DNA of 64,000 nt from Bathynomus jamesi (taxonomy: Eukaryota > Arthropoda > Malacostraca > Isopoda > Cirolanidae): positions 62,001 through 126,000 of the forward strand of contig JAJOZX010009442.1 of the NCBI GenBank assembly GCA_023014485.1, given 5' to 3'. The notes under the pieces are model-generated. The model was not told the DNA's origin, ran no database searches, and saw only the letters and a program-made list of their open reading frames with translations. Within the stretch, counting starts at the first letter, position 1. Every line of letters starts with the position of its first letter. Positions 1 through 12,419 of the stretch are shown here, piece by piece. The translations under genes and the position numbers were made by a program.

Positions 1-362
1 AGGAAACAATCAGAGACCATTGAGAAATTTGCACCTAGGTTAGATACCGTTTCTCCCGACAACCTGAAAGGCATTTATTACAGGGTCCGCTTCATAAGTA
101 CATTCCACAAATTAAAACTATCTTCTTGTTCTATAAATACAGATTTAATATTTTGACATAATTACTGCCATTTATTATTGCATTACATTTTTTTAACACT
201 TATTATTATTACCTTTACCCTAATTATTAAATTTATAATATTATCTTTATTATTACATCTGTTGCATTTTATATTTATTTCCACATTTATTACTTCCATT
301 ATTACATTTACTAAAAGCGAGTAAGGAAACAATCCAACCCCGAGACATTTAGAAATTCACAC

Positions 363-743
363 TTAGGTTCGAACACGTTCCCACGACTCCGTAAGGGATT
401 TTTTGACCAAGAATCTCATTAAAGGGTCTAACTTATAAGTACCTTCGCACAAATTAAAATTATCTACTTTTTCTATACACACAGATTCTATTATTTTTCT
501 TTTGACATAATTATTACATTTATAAAGTACCTTACTTGATTCCCAATCTATAGCATGATTATTTTGGCTGGCGTGATAAAAAATGGCATTATTAGTATTA
601 CAACTTCTGAAGGCATATTTGTGTTCTTTAATAGGGGTTTCAATATTTCTTCCAGTTTCTCCCACGTATACTAAATCACAACTTTTACAGGGAATGCTGT
701 AGACACAGGCTTGTTCCTCTTTTGCAACGTTATTCCTAACCAA
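363..743 (-). pseudogene. PLE GIY-YIG endonuclease fragment, unit 1
   Basis: This 126-codon open frame encodes a PLE-type GIY-YIG nuclease domain, which in intact elements nicks target DNA for retrotransposition. Seen in order: VYSI (residues 14-17, the GIY position) next to a CKSC cysteine pair (19-22), YVGETGR (26-32), TPIKEH (36-41), HASQNNHAIDW (57-67) and KRKIIES with catalytic-type Glu86. NFNLCEG (95-101) is the usual end of the PLE EN. The family normally has TRxKEH; here the Arg is Pro37 (codon CCT), so the domain is predicted inactive. Translation begins at a TTG by frame only; no natural start is visible, because the linker to RT has been lost at the inverted junction. It overlaps the RT fragment of this unit on the other strand. 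Confidence 0.9.
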
Positions 744-1279
744 TTCCCAAAAAGATTCCGGTTAGCTTTAGACAAGCTCAGGAAGAATGAAGCAATATTT
801 GTCACTAAAGCGGACAAAAGTAACACTGTGGTTATTTTGGACAAGTGTGATTATAAACAAAAAATGGAAGCGTTACTTAGTGATGAATTCACCTACACCA
901 AAGTGAGATCGTCCCCCCTAAAGCGTCTTTCTGCCGAATTCAACAAAACCATCAGGAACTTATTAAAGATGTCCCGGCGATTGATCCTAAAAGATTTCTA
1001 CAGATTAACCCAAAACTCCCCCACATTTACGGCCTACCCAAAACCCATAAGATTAATATACCACTCCGTCCCATTATTTCACACAGGGGTTCCTTTAGTT
1101 ACAGGTTATCTAAATTTCTTGCAGATAAATTATCCCCATTAATAGACAGAGTTTATTTCCACGACAGTTTCGACGCCCACTGGCATCCTCCTCGGGTGGA
1201 TACAGAAACACGAATGAACCAAAACAAGAGGGAAAAACAGTCCAGGGACCGACCGTTAAGAAATTCGCACCTAGGTTAG
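711..1279 (+). pseudogene. PLE reverse transcriptase N-terminal fragment, unit 1 (A)
   Basis: This encodes the N-terminal part of a Penelope-like RT. Homology starts around FRLALDKLRKNEAIFVTKADK. The family-typical KADKSNTVVILDK-DY block, a YGLPKTHK motif and PLRPIIS-GS-SYRLSKFLA are all present in the DNA. One A is missing after NLLK (TTATTAAAGATG), so the frame shifts there and the YGLPKTHK part falls in another frame. The first codons (MFLFCNVIPNQ) are antisense EN, not RT. RT ends at LSPL, well before the catalytic YVDD-type motif. Confidence 0.88.
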
Positions 1280-1890
1280 ATCCCATTCTCCCGACACCGG
1301 AAGGGCATTTTCATTAAGTACATTCGCACAAATTTAAAACTATCTTCCTGTTCTAAACATACAGAGTCTATTATTTTTTTACGTAATTATTACATTTATT
1401 ATTAAATTTATTACATTTAATATTGCATATTATTTATTACAGAAATTATAAATTTATTATTACATTGGTTATTACATTGTTGTTTATTATACAGAACTTA
1501 TAAATCGAAAAACGAATGAAAAAAGCCGATTAGGAAACAATCCAGAGACCATTGAGAAATTTGCACCTAGGTTAGATACCGTTCTCCCAACACCGGAAGG
1601 GCATTTTATTACAGGGTCCGCTTATAAGTACATTCCCACAAATTAAAACTATCTTCTTGTTCTATACATACAGATTTAATATTTTGACATAATTACTGCA
1701 TTTATTATTGCATTTACATTTTTTTAACACTTATTATTATTACCTTTACCCTAATTATTAAATTTATAATATTATCTTTTATTACATCTGTTGCATTTAT
1801 ATTTATTTCCACATTTATTACTTACATTATTACATTTACTAAAAGCGAGTAAGGAAACATCCAACCCCGAGACATTTAAGAAATTCACAC

Positions 1891-2270
1891 TTAGGTTCGA
1901 ACACGTTCCCACGACTCCGTAAGGGATTTTTTGACCAAGAATCTCATTAAAGGGTCTAACTTATAAGTACCTTCGCACAAATTAAAATTATCTACTTTTT
2001 CTATACACACAGATTCTATTATTTTTCTTTTGACATAATTATTACATTTATAAAGTACCTTACTTGATTCCCAATCTATAGCATGATTATTTTGGCTGGC
2101 GTGATAAAAAATGGCATTATTAGTATTACAACTTCTGAAGGCATATTTGTGTTCTTTAATAGGGGTTTCAATATTTCTTCCAGTTTCTCCCACGTATACT
2201 AAATCACAACTTTTACAGGGAATGCTGTAGACACAGGCTTGTTCCCTTTTGCAACGTTATTCCTAACCAA
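1891..2270 (-). pseudogene. PLE GIY-YIG fragment, unit 2
   Basis: Same EN fragment. One base is lost near its 5' end (GTTCCCTTTTGC), which shifts the frame before VYSI. From YVGETGR to the C-terminus (1891-2193) it is open. Confidence 0.85.
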
Positions 2271-2807
2271 TTCCCAAAAAGATTCCGGTTAGCTTTAGAC
2301 AAGCTCAGGAAGAATGAAGCAATATTTGTCACTAAAGCGGACAAAAGTAACACTGTGGTTATTTTGGACAAGTGTGATTATAAACAAAAAATGGAAGCGT
2401 TACTTAGTGATGAATTCACCTACACCAAAGTGAGATCGTCCCCCCTAAAGCGTCTTTCTGCCGAATTCAACAAAACCATCAGGAACTTATTAAAAGATGT
2501 CCCGGCGATTGATCCTAAAAGATTTCTACAGATTAACCCAAAACTCCCCCACATTTACGGCCTACCCAAAACCCATAAGATTAATATACCACTCCGTCCC
2601 ATTATTTCACACAGGGGTTCCTTTAGTTACAGGTTATCTAAATTTCTTGCAGATAAATTATCCCCATTAATAGACAGAGTTTATTTCCACGACAGTTTCG
2701 ACGCCCACTGGCATCCTCCTCGGGTGGATACAGAAACACGAATGAACCAAAACAAGAGGGAAAAACAGTCCAGGGACCGACCGTTAAGAAATTCGCACCT
2801 AGGTTAG
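2239..2807 (+). pseudogene. PLE RT N-terminal fragment, unit 2 (A)
   Basis: The RT-homologous part is open from about 2268 to the TAG at 2805-2807, covering KADK, YGLPKTHK and SYRLSKFLA. The single-base loss upstream affects only the antisense-EN leader. Confidence 0.85.
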
Positions 2808-3423
2808 ATCCCATTCTCCCGACACCGGAAGGGCATTTTCATTAAGTACATTCGCACAAATTTAAAACTATCTTCCTGTTCTAAACATACAGAGTCTATT
2901 ATTTTTTTACGTAATTATTACATTTATTATTAAATTTATTACATTTAATATTGCATATTTATTTATTACAGAAATTATAAATTTATTATTACATTGGTTA
3001 TTACATTGTTGTTTATTATACAGAACTTATAAATCGAAAAACGAATGAAAAAAGCCGATTAGGAAACAATCCAGAGACCATTGAGAAATTTGCACCTAGG
3101 TTAGATACCGTTCTCCCGACACCGGAAGGGCATTTTATTACAGGGTCCGCTTATAAGTACATTCCCACAAATTAAAACTATCTTCTTGTTCTATATATAC
3201 AGATTCTAATATTTTGACATAATTACTGCATTTATTATTGCATTTACATTTTTTTAACACTTATTATTATTACCTTTACCCTAATTATTAAATTTATAAT
3301 ATTATCTTTATTATTACATCTGTTGCATTTATATTTATTTCCACATTTATTACTTCCATTATTACATTTACTAAAAGCGAGTAAGGAAACAGTCCAATCC
3401 AGAGACATTTAAGAAATTCACAC

Positions 3424-3802
3424 TTAGGTTCGAACACGTTCCCACGACTCCGTAAGGGATTTTTTGACCAAGAATCTCATTAAAGGGTCTAACTTATAAG
3501 TACCTTCGCACAAATTAAAATTATCTACTTTTTCTATACACACAGATTCTATTATTTTTCTTTTGACATAATTATTACATTTATAAAGTACCTTACTTGA
3601 TTCCCAATCTATAGCATGATTATTTTGGCTGGCGTGATAAAAAATGGCATTATTAGTATTACAACTTCTGAAGGCATATTTGTGTTCTTTAATAGGGGTT
3701 TCAATATTTCTTCAGTTTCTCCCACGTATACTAAATCACAACTTTTACAGGAATGCTGTAGACACAGGCTTGTTCCTCTTTTGCAACGTTATTCCTAACC
3801 AA
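3424..3802 (-). pseudogene. PLE GIY-YIG fragment, unit 3
   Basis: EN fragment with two single-base losses (CTTCAGTTTC near 3712 and TACAGGAATG near 3750) that break the frame between CKSC and the TPIKEH block. Confidence 0.85.
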
Positions 3803-4369
3803 TTCCCAAAAAGATTCCGGTTAGCTTTAGACAAGCTCAGGAAGAATGAAGCAATATTTGTCACTAAAGCGGACAAAAGTAACACTGTGGTTATTTGGAC
3901 AAGTGTGATTATAAACAAAAAATGGAAGCGTTACTTAGTGATGAATTCACCTACACCAAAGTGAGATCGTCCCCCCTAAAGCGTCTTTCTGCCGAATTCA
4001 ACAAAACCATCAGGAACTTATTAAAAGATGTCCCGGCGATTGATCCTAAAAGATTTCTACAGATTAACCCAAAACTCCCCCACATTTACGGCCCACCCAA
4101 AACCCATAAGATTAATATACCACTCCGTCCCATTATTTCACACAGGGGTTCCTTTAGTTACAGGTTATCTAAATTTCTTGCAGATAAATTATCCCATTAG
4201 TTGGTAAATTTTCAGGCTCGCACATCACTATTCCTGTGACTTTATTAACAAAGTTATGTCCTTAGATTTAAAACGGGGAAGAATGATTTGCACACAGGGG
4301 AACTACCTCTTCTTGATGGTCCTACAAAGAGCAACAACAAGTAGTCAGGCCCCCTTGGCAACATGCTAG
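3770..4369 (+). pseudogene. PLE RT N-terminal fragment, unit 3 (B)
   Basis: B-type RT with GPPKTHK. The frame is broken by a missing T in GTTATTTGGAC (about 3893), a missing C in ATCCCATTAG (about 4195) and a missing A near 4230. The RT block 3895-4200 is open. The 67-codon B tail frame follows at 4370-4573. Confidence 0.85.
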
Positions 4370-5151
4370 ATGAATATGAAAATAAAAACCCACTCTAATA
4401 GACAGAGTTTATTTCCACGACAGTTTCGACGCCCACTGGCATCCTCCTCGGGTGGATACAGAAACACGAATGAACCAAAACAAGAGGGAAAAACAGTCCA
4501 GGGACCGACCGTTAAGAAATTCGCACCTAGGTTAGATCCCATTCTCCCGACACCGGAAGGGCATTTTCATTAAGTACATTCGCACAAATTTAAAACTATC
4601 TTCCTGTTCTAAACATACAGAGTCTATTTTTTTTTACATAATTATTACATTTATTATTAAATTTATTACATTTAATATTGCATAATTATTTATTACAGAA
4701 ATTATAAATTTATTATTACATTGGTTATTACATTGTTGTTTATTATACAGAACTTATAAACCGAAAAACGAATGAAAAAAGCCAATTAGGAAACAATCCA
4801 GAGACCATTGAGAAATTTGCACCTAGGTTAGATACCGTTCTCCCAACACCTGAAAGGCATTTTATTACAGGGTCCGCTTATAAGTACATTCCCACAAATT
4901 AAAACTATCTTCTTGTTCTATACATACAGATTTTAATATTTTGACATAATTACTGCATTTATTATTGCATTTACATTTTTTTTAACACTTATTATTATTA
5001 CCTTTACCCTAATTATTAAATTTATAATATTATCTTTATTATTACATCTGTTGCATTTATATTTATTTCCACATTTATTACTTCCATTATTACATTTACT
5101 AAAAGCGAGTAAGGAAACAATCCAACCCCGAGACATTTAAGAAATTCACAC

Positions 5152-5528
5152 TTAGGTTCGAACACGTTCCCACGACTCCGTAAGGGATTTTTTGACCAAG
5201 AATCTCATTAAAGGGTCTAACTTATAAGTACCTTCGCACAAATTAAAATTATCTACTTTTTCTATACACACAGATTCTATTATTTTTCTTTTGACATAAT
5301 TATTACATTTATAAAGTACCTTACTTGATTCCCAATCTATAGCATGATATTTTGGCTGGCGTGATAAAAAATGGCATTATTAGTATTACAACTTCTGAAG
5401 GCATATTTGTGTTCTTTAATAGGGGTTTCAATATTTTCCAGTTTCTCCCACGTATACTAAATCACAACTTTTACAGGGAATGCTGTAGACACAGGCTTGT
5501 TCACTTTTGCAACGTTATTCCTAACCAA
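5152..5528 (-). pseudogene. PLE GIY-YIG fragment, unit 4
   Basis: EN fragment with several small deletions (GATATTTTGG near 5347, ATATTTTCCAG near 5434, GTTCACTTTT near 5500). No continuous frame. Confidence 0.82.
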
Positions 5529-6061
5529 TTCCCAAAAAGATTCCGGTTAGCTTTAGACAAGCTCAGGAAGAATGAAGCAATATTTGTCACTAAAGCGGAC
5601 AAAAGTAACACTGTGGTTATTTTGGACAAGTGTGATTATAAACAAAAAATGGAAGCGTTACTTAGTGATGAATTCACCTACACCAAAGTGAGATCGTCCC
5701 CCCTAAAGCGTCTTTCTGCCGAATTCAACAAAACCATCAGGAACTTATCAAAGATGTCCGGCGATTGATCCTAAAAGATTTCTACAGATTAACCCAAAAC
5801 TCCCCCACATTTACGGCCTACCCAAAACCCATAAGATTAATATACCACTCCGTCCCATTATTTCACAAAGGGTTCCTTTAGTTACAGGTTATCTAAATTT
5901 CTTGCAGATAAATTATCCCCATTAATAGACAGAGTTTATTTCCACGACAGTTTCGACGCCCACTGGCATCCTCCTCGGGTGGATACAGAAACACGAATGA
6001 ACCAAAACAAGAGGGAAAAACAGTCCAGGACCGACCGTTAAGAAATTCGCACCTAGGTTAG
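5497..6061 (+). pseudogene. PLE RT N-terminal fragment, unit 4 (A)
   Basis: A-type RT. It is open through KADKSNTVVILDK up to NLSK, then shifts where the A-run and C-run of TTAAAAGATGTCCCGG are shortened. Further base losses lie near 5867 and 6027. Confidence 0.83.
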
Positions 6062-6675
6062 ATCCCATTCTCCCGACACCGGAAGGGCATTTTCATTAAG
6101 TACATTCGCACAAATTTAAAACTATCTTCCTGTTCTAAACATACAGAGTCTATTATTTTTTTACATAATTATTACATTTATTATTAAATTTATTACATTT
6201 AATATTGCATAATTATTTATTACAGAAATTATAAATTTATTATTACATTGGTTATTACATTGTTGTTTATTATACAGAACTTATAAACCGAAAAACGAAT
6301 GAAAAAAGCCGATTAGGAAACAATCCAGAGACCATTGAGAAATTTGCACCTAGGTTAGATACCGTTCTCCCGACACCGAAAGGCATTTTATTACAGGGTC
6401 CGCTTATAAGTACATTCCCACAAATTAAAACTATCTTCTTGTTCTATACATACAGATTTTAATATTTTGACATAATTACTGCATTTATTATTGCATTTAC
6501 ATTTTTTTTAACACTTATTATTATTACTTTACCCTAATTATTAAATTTATAATATTATCTTTATTATTACATCTGTTGCATTTATATTTATTTCCACATT
6601 TATTACTTCCATTATTACATTTACTAAAAGCGAGTAAGGAACAATCCAACCCCGAGACATTTAAGAAATTCACAC

Positions 6676-7055
6676 TTAGGTTCGAACACGTTCCCACGAC
6701 TCCGTAAGGGATTTTTTGACCAAGAATCTCATTAAAGGGTCTAACTTATAAGTACCTTCGCACAAATTAAAATTATCTACTTTTTCTATACACACAGATT
6801 CTATTATTTTTCTTTTGACATAATTATTACATTTATAAAGTACCTTACTTGATTCCCAATCTATAGCATGATTATTTTGGCTGGCGTGATAAAAAATGGC
6901 ATTATTAGTATTACAACTTCTGAAGGCATATTTGTGTTCTTTAATAGGGGTTTCAATATTTCTTCCAGTTCTCCCACGTATACTAAATCACAACTTTTAC
7001 AGGGAATGCTGTAGACACAGGCTTGTTCCACTTTTGCAACGTTATTCCTAACCAA
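6676..7055 (-). pseudogene. PLE GIY-YIG fragment, unit 5
   Basis: EN fragment of the AKVEQA subtype. One T is missing in CAGTTCTCCC near 6968, which shifts the frame at YVGE. Confidence 0.85.
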
Positions 7056-7592
7056 TTCCCAAAAAGATTCCGGTTAGCTTTAGACAAGCTCAGGAAGAAT
7101 GAAGCAATATTTGTCACTAAAGCGGACAAAAGTAACACTGTGGTTATTTTGGACAAGTGTGATTATAAACAAAAAATGGAAGCGTTACTTAGTGATGAAT
7201 TCACCTACACCAAAGTGAGATCGTCCCCCCTAAAGCGTCTTTCTGCCGAATTCAACAAAACCATCAGGAACTTATTAAAAGATGTCCCGGCGATTGATCC
7301 TAAAAGATTTCTACAGATTAACCCAAAACTCCCCCACATTTACGGCCTACCCAAAACCCATAAGATTAATATACCACTCCGTCCCATTATTTCACACAGG
7401 GGTTCCTTTAGTTACAGGTTATCTAAATTTCTTGCAGATAAATTATCCCCATTAATAGACAGAGTTTATTTCCACGACAGTTTCGACGCCCACTGGCATC
7501 CTCCTCGGGTGGATACAGAAACACGAATGAACCAAAACAAGAGGGAAAAACAGTCCAGGGACCGACCGTTAAGAAATTCGCACCTAGGTTAG
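7023..7592 (+). pseudogene. PLE RT N-terminal fragment, unit 5 (A, open frame)
   Basis: Full-length A-type fragment of 189 codons with KADK, YGLPKTHK, PLRPIIS and SYRLSKFLADKLSPL, then the unassigned tail IDRVYFHDSFDAHWHPP. It lacks all catalytic RT motifs, so it is a fragment even though its frame is open. Confidence 0.87.
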
Positions 7593-8206
7593 ATCCCATT
7601 CTCCGACACCGGAAGGGCATTTTCATTAAGTACATTCGCACAAATTTAAAACTATCTTCCTGTTCTAAACATACAGAGTCTATTATTTTTTTACGTAATT
7701 ATTACATTATTATTAAAATTTATTACATTTAATATTGCATATTTATTTATTACAGAAATTATAAATTTATTATTACATTGGTTATTACATTGTTGTTTAT
7801 TATACAGAACTTATAAATCGAAAAACGAATGAAAAAAGCCGATTAGGAAACAATCCAGAGACCATTGAGAAATTTGCACCTAGGTTAGATACCGTTCTCC
7901 GACACCGGAAGGGCATTTTATTACAGGGTCCGCTTATAAGTACATTCCCACAAATTAAAACTATCTTCTTGTTCTATATATACAGATTCTAATATTTTGA
8001 CATAATTACTGCATTTATTATTGCATTTACATTTTTTTAACACTTATTATTATTACCTTTACCCTAATTATTAAATTTATAATATTATCTTTATTATTAC
8101 ATCTGTTGCATTTATATTTATTTCCACATTTATTACTTCCATTATTACATTTACTAAAAGCGAGTAAGGAAACAGTCCAATCCAGAGACATTTAAGAAAT
8201 TCACAC

Positions 8207-8583
8207 TTAGGTTCGAACACGTTCCCACGACTCCGTAAGGGATTTTTTGACCAAGAATCTCATTAAAGGGTCTAACTTATAAGTACCTTCGCACAAATTA
8301 AAATTATCTACTTTTCTATACACACAGATTCTATTATTTTTCTTTGACATAATTATTACATTTATAAAGTACCTTACTTGATTCCCAATCTATAGCATGA
8401 TTATTTTGGCTGGCGTGATAAAAAATGGCATTATTAGTATTACAACTTCTGAAGGCATATTTGTGTTCTTTAATAGGGGTTTCAATATTTCTTCAGTTTC
8501 TCCCACGTATAATAAATCACAACTTTTACAGGGAATGCTGTAGACACAGGCTTGTTCTCTTTTGCAACGTTATTCCTAACCAA
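8207..8583 (-). pseudogene. PLE GIY-YIG fragment, unit 6
   Basis: EN fragment with four single-base losses (near 8313, 8343, 8493 and 8557). It shares the TATAATAAAT (LLY) variant of B-linked copies. Confidence 0.82.
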
Positions 8584-9153
8584 TTCCCAAAAAGATTCCG
8601 GTTAGCTTTAGACAAGCTCAGGAAGAATGAAGCAATATTTGTCACTAAAGCGGACAAAAGTAACACTGTGGTTATTTTGGACAAGTGTGATTATAAACAA
8701 AAAATGGAAGCGTTACTTAGTGATGAATTCACCTACACCAAAGTGAGATCGTCCCCCCTAAAGCGTCTTTCTGCCGAATTCAACAAAACCATCAGGAACT
8801 TATTAAAAGATGTCCCGGCGATTGATCCTAAAAGATTTCTACAGATTAACCCAAAACTCCCCCACATTTACGGCCCACCCAAAACCCATAAGATTAATAT
8901 ACCACTCCGTCCCATTATTTCACACAGGGGTTCCTTTAGTTACAGGTTATCTAAATTTCTTGCAGATAAATTATCCCCATTAGTTGGTAAATTTTCAGGC
9001 TCGCACATCACTAATTCCTGTGACTTTATTAACAAAGTTATGTCCTTAGATTTAAAACGGGGAAGAATGATTTGCACACAGGGGAACTACCTCTTCTTGA
9101 TGGTCCTACAAAGAGCAACAACAAGTAGTCAGGCCCCCTTGGCAACATGCTAG
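8552..9153 (+). pseudogene. PLE RT N-terminal fragment, unit 6 (B, open frame)
   Basis: B-type RT open from upstream of the junction to the TAG at 9153. It has KADK, GPPKTHK, SYRLSKFLA and the B continuation LVGKFSGSH, NSCDFINKV. The frame can be followed upstream to 8425 only because the antisense EN happens to be open. The B tail frame follows at 9154-9357. Confidence 0.87.
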
Positions 9154-9179
9154 ATGAATATGAAAATAAAAACCCACTC
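8981..9179 (+). repeat. 199-bp B-specific RT segment (TA-flanked)
   Basis: This segment separates B from A units. It lies between CCCCAT and TAATAGACAGAG, and both edges carry TA, so an A unit is exactly a B unit lacking one TA plus this piece. The first 20 codons (VGKFSGSH, then NSCDFINKV) continue the PLE RT N-terminal domain. The rest (CTQGNYLFLMVLQRATTSS) is not recognisable as RT and ends at a TAG. The simplest reading is a deletion at TA microhomology that made the A class. It is present in all 19 B units. Confidence 0.85.
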
Positions 9180-9938
9180 TAATAGACAGAGTTTATTTCC
9201 ACGACAGTTTCGACGCCCACTGGCATCCTCCTCGGGTGGATACAGAAACACGAATGAACCAAAACAAGAGGGAAAAACAGTCCAGGGACCGACCGTTAAG
9301 AAATTCGCACCTAGGTTAGATCCCATTCTCCCGACACCGGAAGGGCATTTTCATTAAGTACATTCGCACAAATTTAAAACTATCTTCCTGTTCTAAACAT
9401 ACAGAGTCTATTATTTTTTTACATAATTATTACATTTATTATTAAATTTATTACATTTAATATTGCATAATTATTTATTACAGAAATTATAAATTTATTA
9501 TTACATTGGTTATTACATTGTTGTTTATTATACAGAACTTATAAACCGAAAAACGAATGAAAAAAGCCAATTAGGAAACAATCCAGAGACCATTGAGAAA
9601 TTTGCACCTATAGGTTAGATACCGTTCTCCCGACACCTGAAAGGCATTTTATTACAGGGTCCGCTTATAAGTACATTCCCACAAATTAAAACTATCTTCT
9701 TGTTCTATACATACAGATTTTAATATTTTGACATAATTACTGCATTTATTATTGCATTTACATTTTTTTTAACACTTATTATTATTACCTTTACCCTAAT
9801 TATTAAATTTATAATATTATCTTTATTATTACATCTGTTGCATTTATATTTATTTCCACATTTATTACTTCCATTATTACATTTACTAAAAGCGAGTAAG
9901 GAAACAATCCAACCCCGAGACATTTAAGAAATTCACAC

Positions 9939-10319
9939 TTAGGTTCGAACACGTTCCCACGACTCCGTAAGGGATTTTTTGACCAAGAATCTCATTAAAG
10001 GGTCTAACTTATAAGTACCTTCGCACAAATTAAAATTATCTACTTTTTCTATACACACAGATTCTATTATTTTTCTTTTGACATAATTATTACATTTATA
10101 AAGTACCTTACTTGATTCCCAATCTATAGCATGATTATTTTGGCTGGCGTGATAAAAAATGGCATTATTAGTATTACAACTTCTGAAGGCATATTTGTGT
10201 TCTTTAATAGGGGTTTCAATATTTCTTCCAGTTTCTCCCACGTATACTAAATCACAACTTTTACAGGGAATGCTGTAGACACAGGCTTGTTCCACTTTTG
10301 CAACGTTATTCCTAACCAA
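9939..10319 (-). pseudogene. PLE GIY-YIG fragment, unit 7 (open)
   Basis: Open 126-codon EN copy, AKVEQA subtype, with Pro in place of the catalytic Arg. Confidence 0.88.
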
Positions 10320-10855
10320 TTCCCAAAAAGATTCCGGTTAGCTTTAGACAAGCTCAGGAAGAATGAAGCAATATTTGTCACTAAAGCGGACAAAAGTAAC
10401 ACTGTGGTTATTTTGGACAAGTGTGATTATAAACAAAAAATGGAAGCGTTACTTAGTGATGAATTCACCTACACCAAAGTGAGATCGTCCCCCCTAAAGC
10501 GTCTTTCTGCCGAATTCAACAAAACCATCAGGAACTTATTAAAGATGTCCCGGCGATTGATCCTAAAAGATTTCTACAGATTAACCCAAAACTCCCCCAC
10601 ATTTACGGCCTACCCAAAACCCATAAGATTAATATACCACTCCGTCCCATTATTTCACACAGGGGTTCCTTTAGTTACAGGTTATCTAAATTTCTTGCAG
10701 ATAAATTATCCCCATTAATAGACAGAGTTTATTTCCACGACAGTTTCGACGCCCACTGGCATCCTCCTCGGGTGGATACAGAAACACGAATGAACCAAAA
10801 CAAGAGGGAAAAACAGTCCAGGGACCGACCGTTAAGAAATTCGCACCTAGGTTAG
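10287..10855 (+). pseudogene. PLE RT N-terminal fragment, unit 7 (A)
   Basis: A-type RT of the FHF leader subtype. It has the same one-A loss (TTATTAAAGATG) as units 1, 19 and 34, so the frame shifts after NLLK. Confidence 0.87.
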
Positions 10856-11470
10856 ATCCCATTCTCCCGACACCGGAAGGGCATTTTCATTAAGTACATT
10901 CGCACAAATTTAAAACTATCTTCCTGTTCTAAACATACAGAGTCTATTATTTTTTTACGTAATTATTACATTTATTATTAAATTTATTACATTTAATATT
11001 GCATATTTATTTATTACAGAAATTATAAATTTATTATTACATTGGTTATTACATTGTTGTTTATTATACAGAACTTATAAATCGAAAAACGAATGAAAAA
11101 AGCCGATTAGGAAACAATCCAGAGACCATTGAGAAATTTGCACCTAGGTTAGATACCGTTCTCCCGACACCGGAAGGGCATTTATTACAGGGTCCGCTTA
11201 TAAGTACATTCCCACAAATTAAAACTATCTTCTTGTTCTATACATACAGATTCTAATATTTTGACATCATTACTGCATTTATTATTGCATTTACATTTTT
11301 TTTAACACTTATTATTATTACCTTTACCCTAATTATTAAATTTATAATATTATCTTTATTATTACATCTGTTGCATTTATATTTATTTCCACATTTATTA
11401 CTTCCATTATTACATTTACTAAAAGCGAGTAAGGAAACAGTCCAATCCGAGACATTTAAGAAATTCACAC

Positions 11471-11850
11471 TTAGGTTCGAACACGTTCCACGACTCCGTA
11501 AGGGATTTTTTGACCAAGAATCTCATTAAAGGGTCTAACTTATAAGTACCTTCGCACAAATTAAAATTATCTACTTTTTCTATACACACAGATTCTATTA
11601 TTTTTCTTTTGACATAATTATTACATTTATAAAGTACCTTACTTGATTCCCAATCTATAGCATGATTATTTTGGCTGGCGTGATAAAAAATGGCATTATT
11701 AGTATTACAACTTCTGAAGGCATATTTGTGTTCTTTAATAGGGGTTTCAATATTTCTTCTAGTTTCTCCCACGTATAATAAATCACAACTTTTACAGGGA
11801 ATGCTGTAGACACAGGCTTGTTCCTCTTTTGCAACGTTATTCCTAACCAA
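11471..11850 (-). pseudogene. PLE GIY-YIG fragment, unit 8 (LLY/RR subtype)
   Basis: EN copy with LLYVGETRR. It is open through NLCEG and most of the C-terminus. A lost C in CGTTCCACGAC (about 11488) changes only the last residues and extends the frame to 11419. Confidence 0.87.
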
Positions 11851-12419
11851 TTCCCAAAAAGATTCCGGTTAGCTTTAGACAAGCTCAGGAAGAATGAAGC
11901 AATATTTGTCACTAAAGCGGACAAAAGTAACACTGTGGTTATTTGGACAAGTGTGATTATAAACAAAAAATGGAAGCGTTACTTAGTGATGAATTCACCT
12001 ACACCAAAGTGAGATCGTCCCCCCTAAAGCGTCTTTCTGCCGAATTCAACAAAACCATCAGGAACTTATTAAAAGATGTCCCGGCGATTGATCCTAAAAG
12101 ATTTCTACAGATTAACCCAAAACTCCCCCACATTTACGGCCCACCCAAAACCCATAAGATTAATATACCACTCCGTCCCATTATTTCACACAGGGGTTCC
12201 TTTAGTTACAGGTTATCTAAATTTCTTGCAGATAAATTATCCCCATTAGTTGGTAAATTTTCAGGCTCGCACATCACTAATTCCTGTGACTTTATTAACA
12301 AAGTTATGTCCTTAGATTTAAAACGGGGAAGAATGATTTGCACACAGGGGAACTACCTCTTCTTGATGGTCCTACAAAGAGCAACAACAAGTGGTCAGGC
12401 CCCCTTGGCAACATGCTAG
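11818..12419 (+). pseudogene. PLE RT N-terminal fragment, unit 8 (B)
   Basis: B-type RT with GPPKTHK and the LVGKFSGSH extension. One T is missing in GTTATTTGGAC (about 11942), the same change as in unit 3. Open again from 11943 to 12419. The B tail frame is 12420-12623. Confidence 0.87.

Noticed and set aside
1..362. Unique left flank of the array
   Set aside because: It is an ordinary R2 plus AT-tract spacer, so the array continues to the left.
961..980. Hammerhead ribozyme core, known from some PLE terminal repeats
   Set aside because: I found no CTGANGA core with a paired GAAA on either strand by eye. The nearest (CTGATGG, antisense of CCATCAGG) lacks the required A. A covariance-model search would settle this.
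11655..11966. Longer minus-strand frames joining RT antisense and EN pieces
   Set aside because: They arise from single-base deletions that fuse shadow frames and are not shared by clean units.
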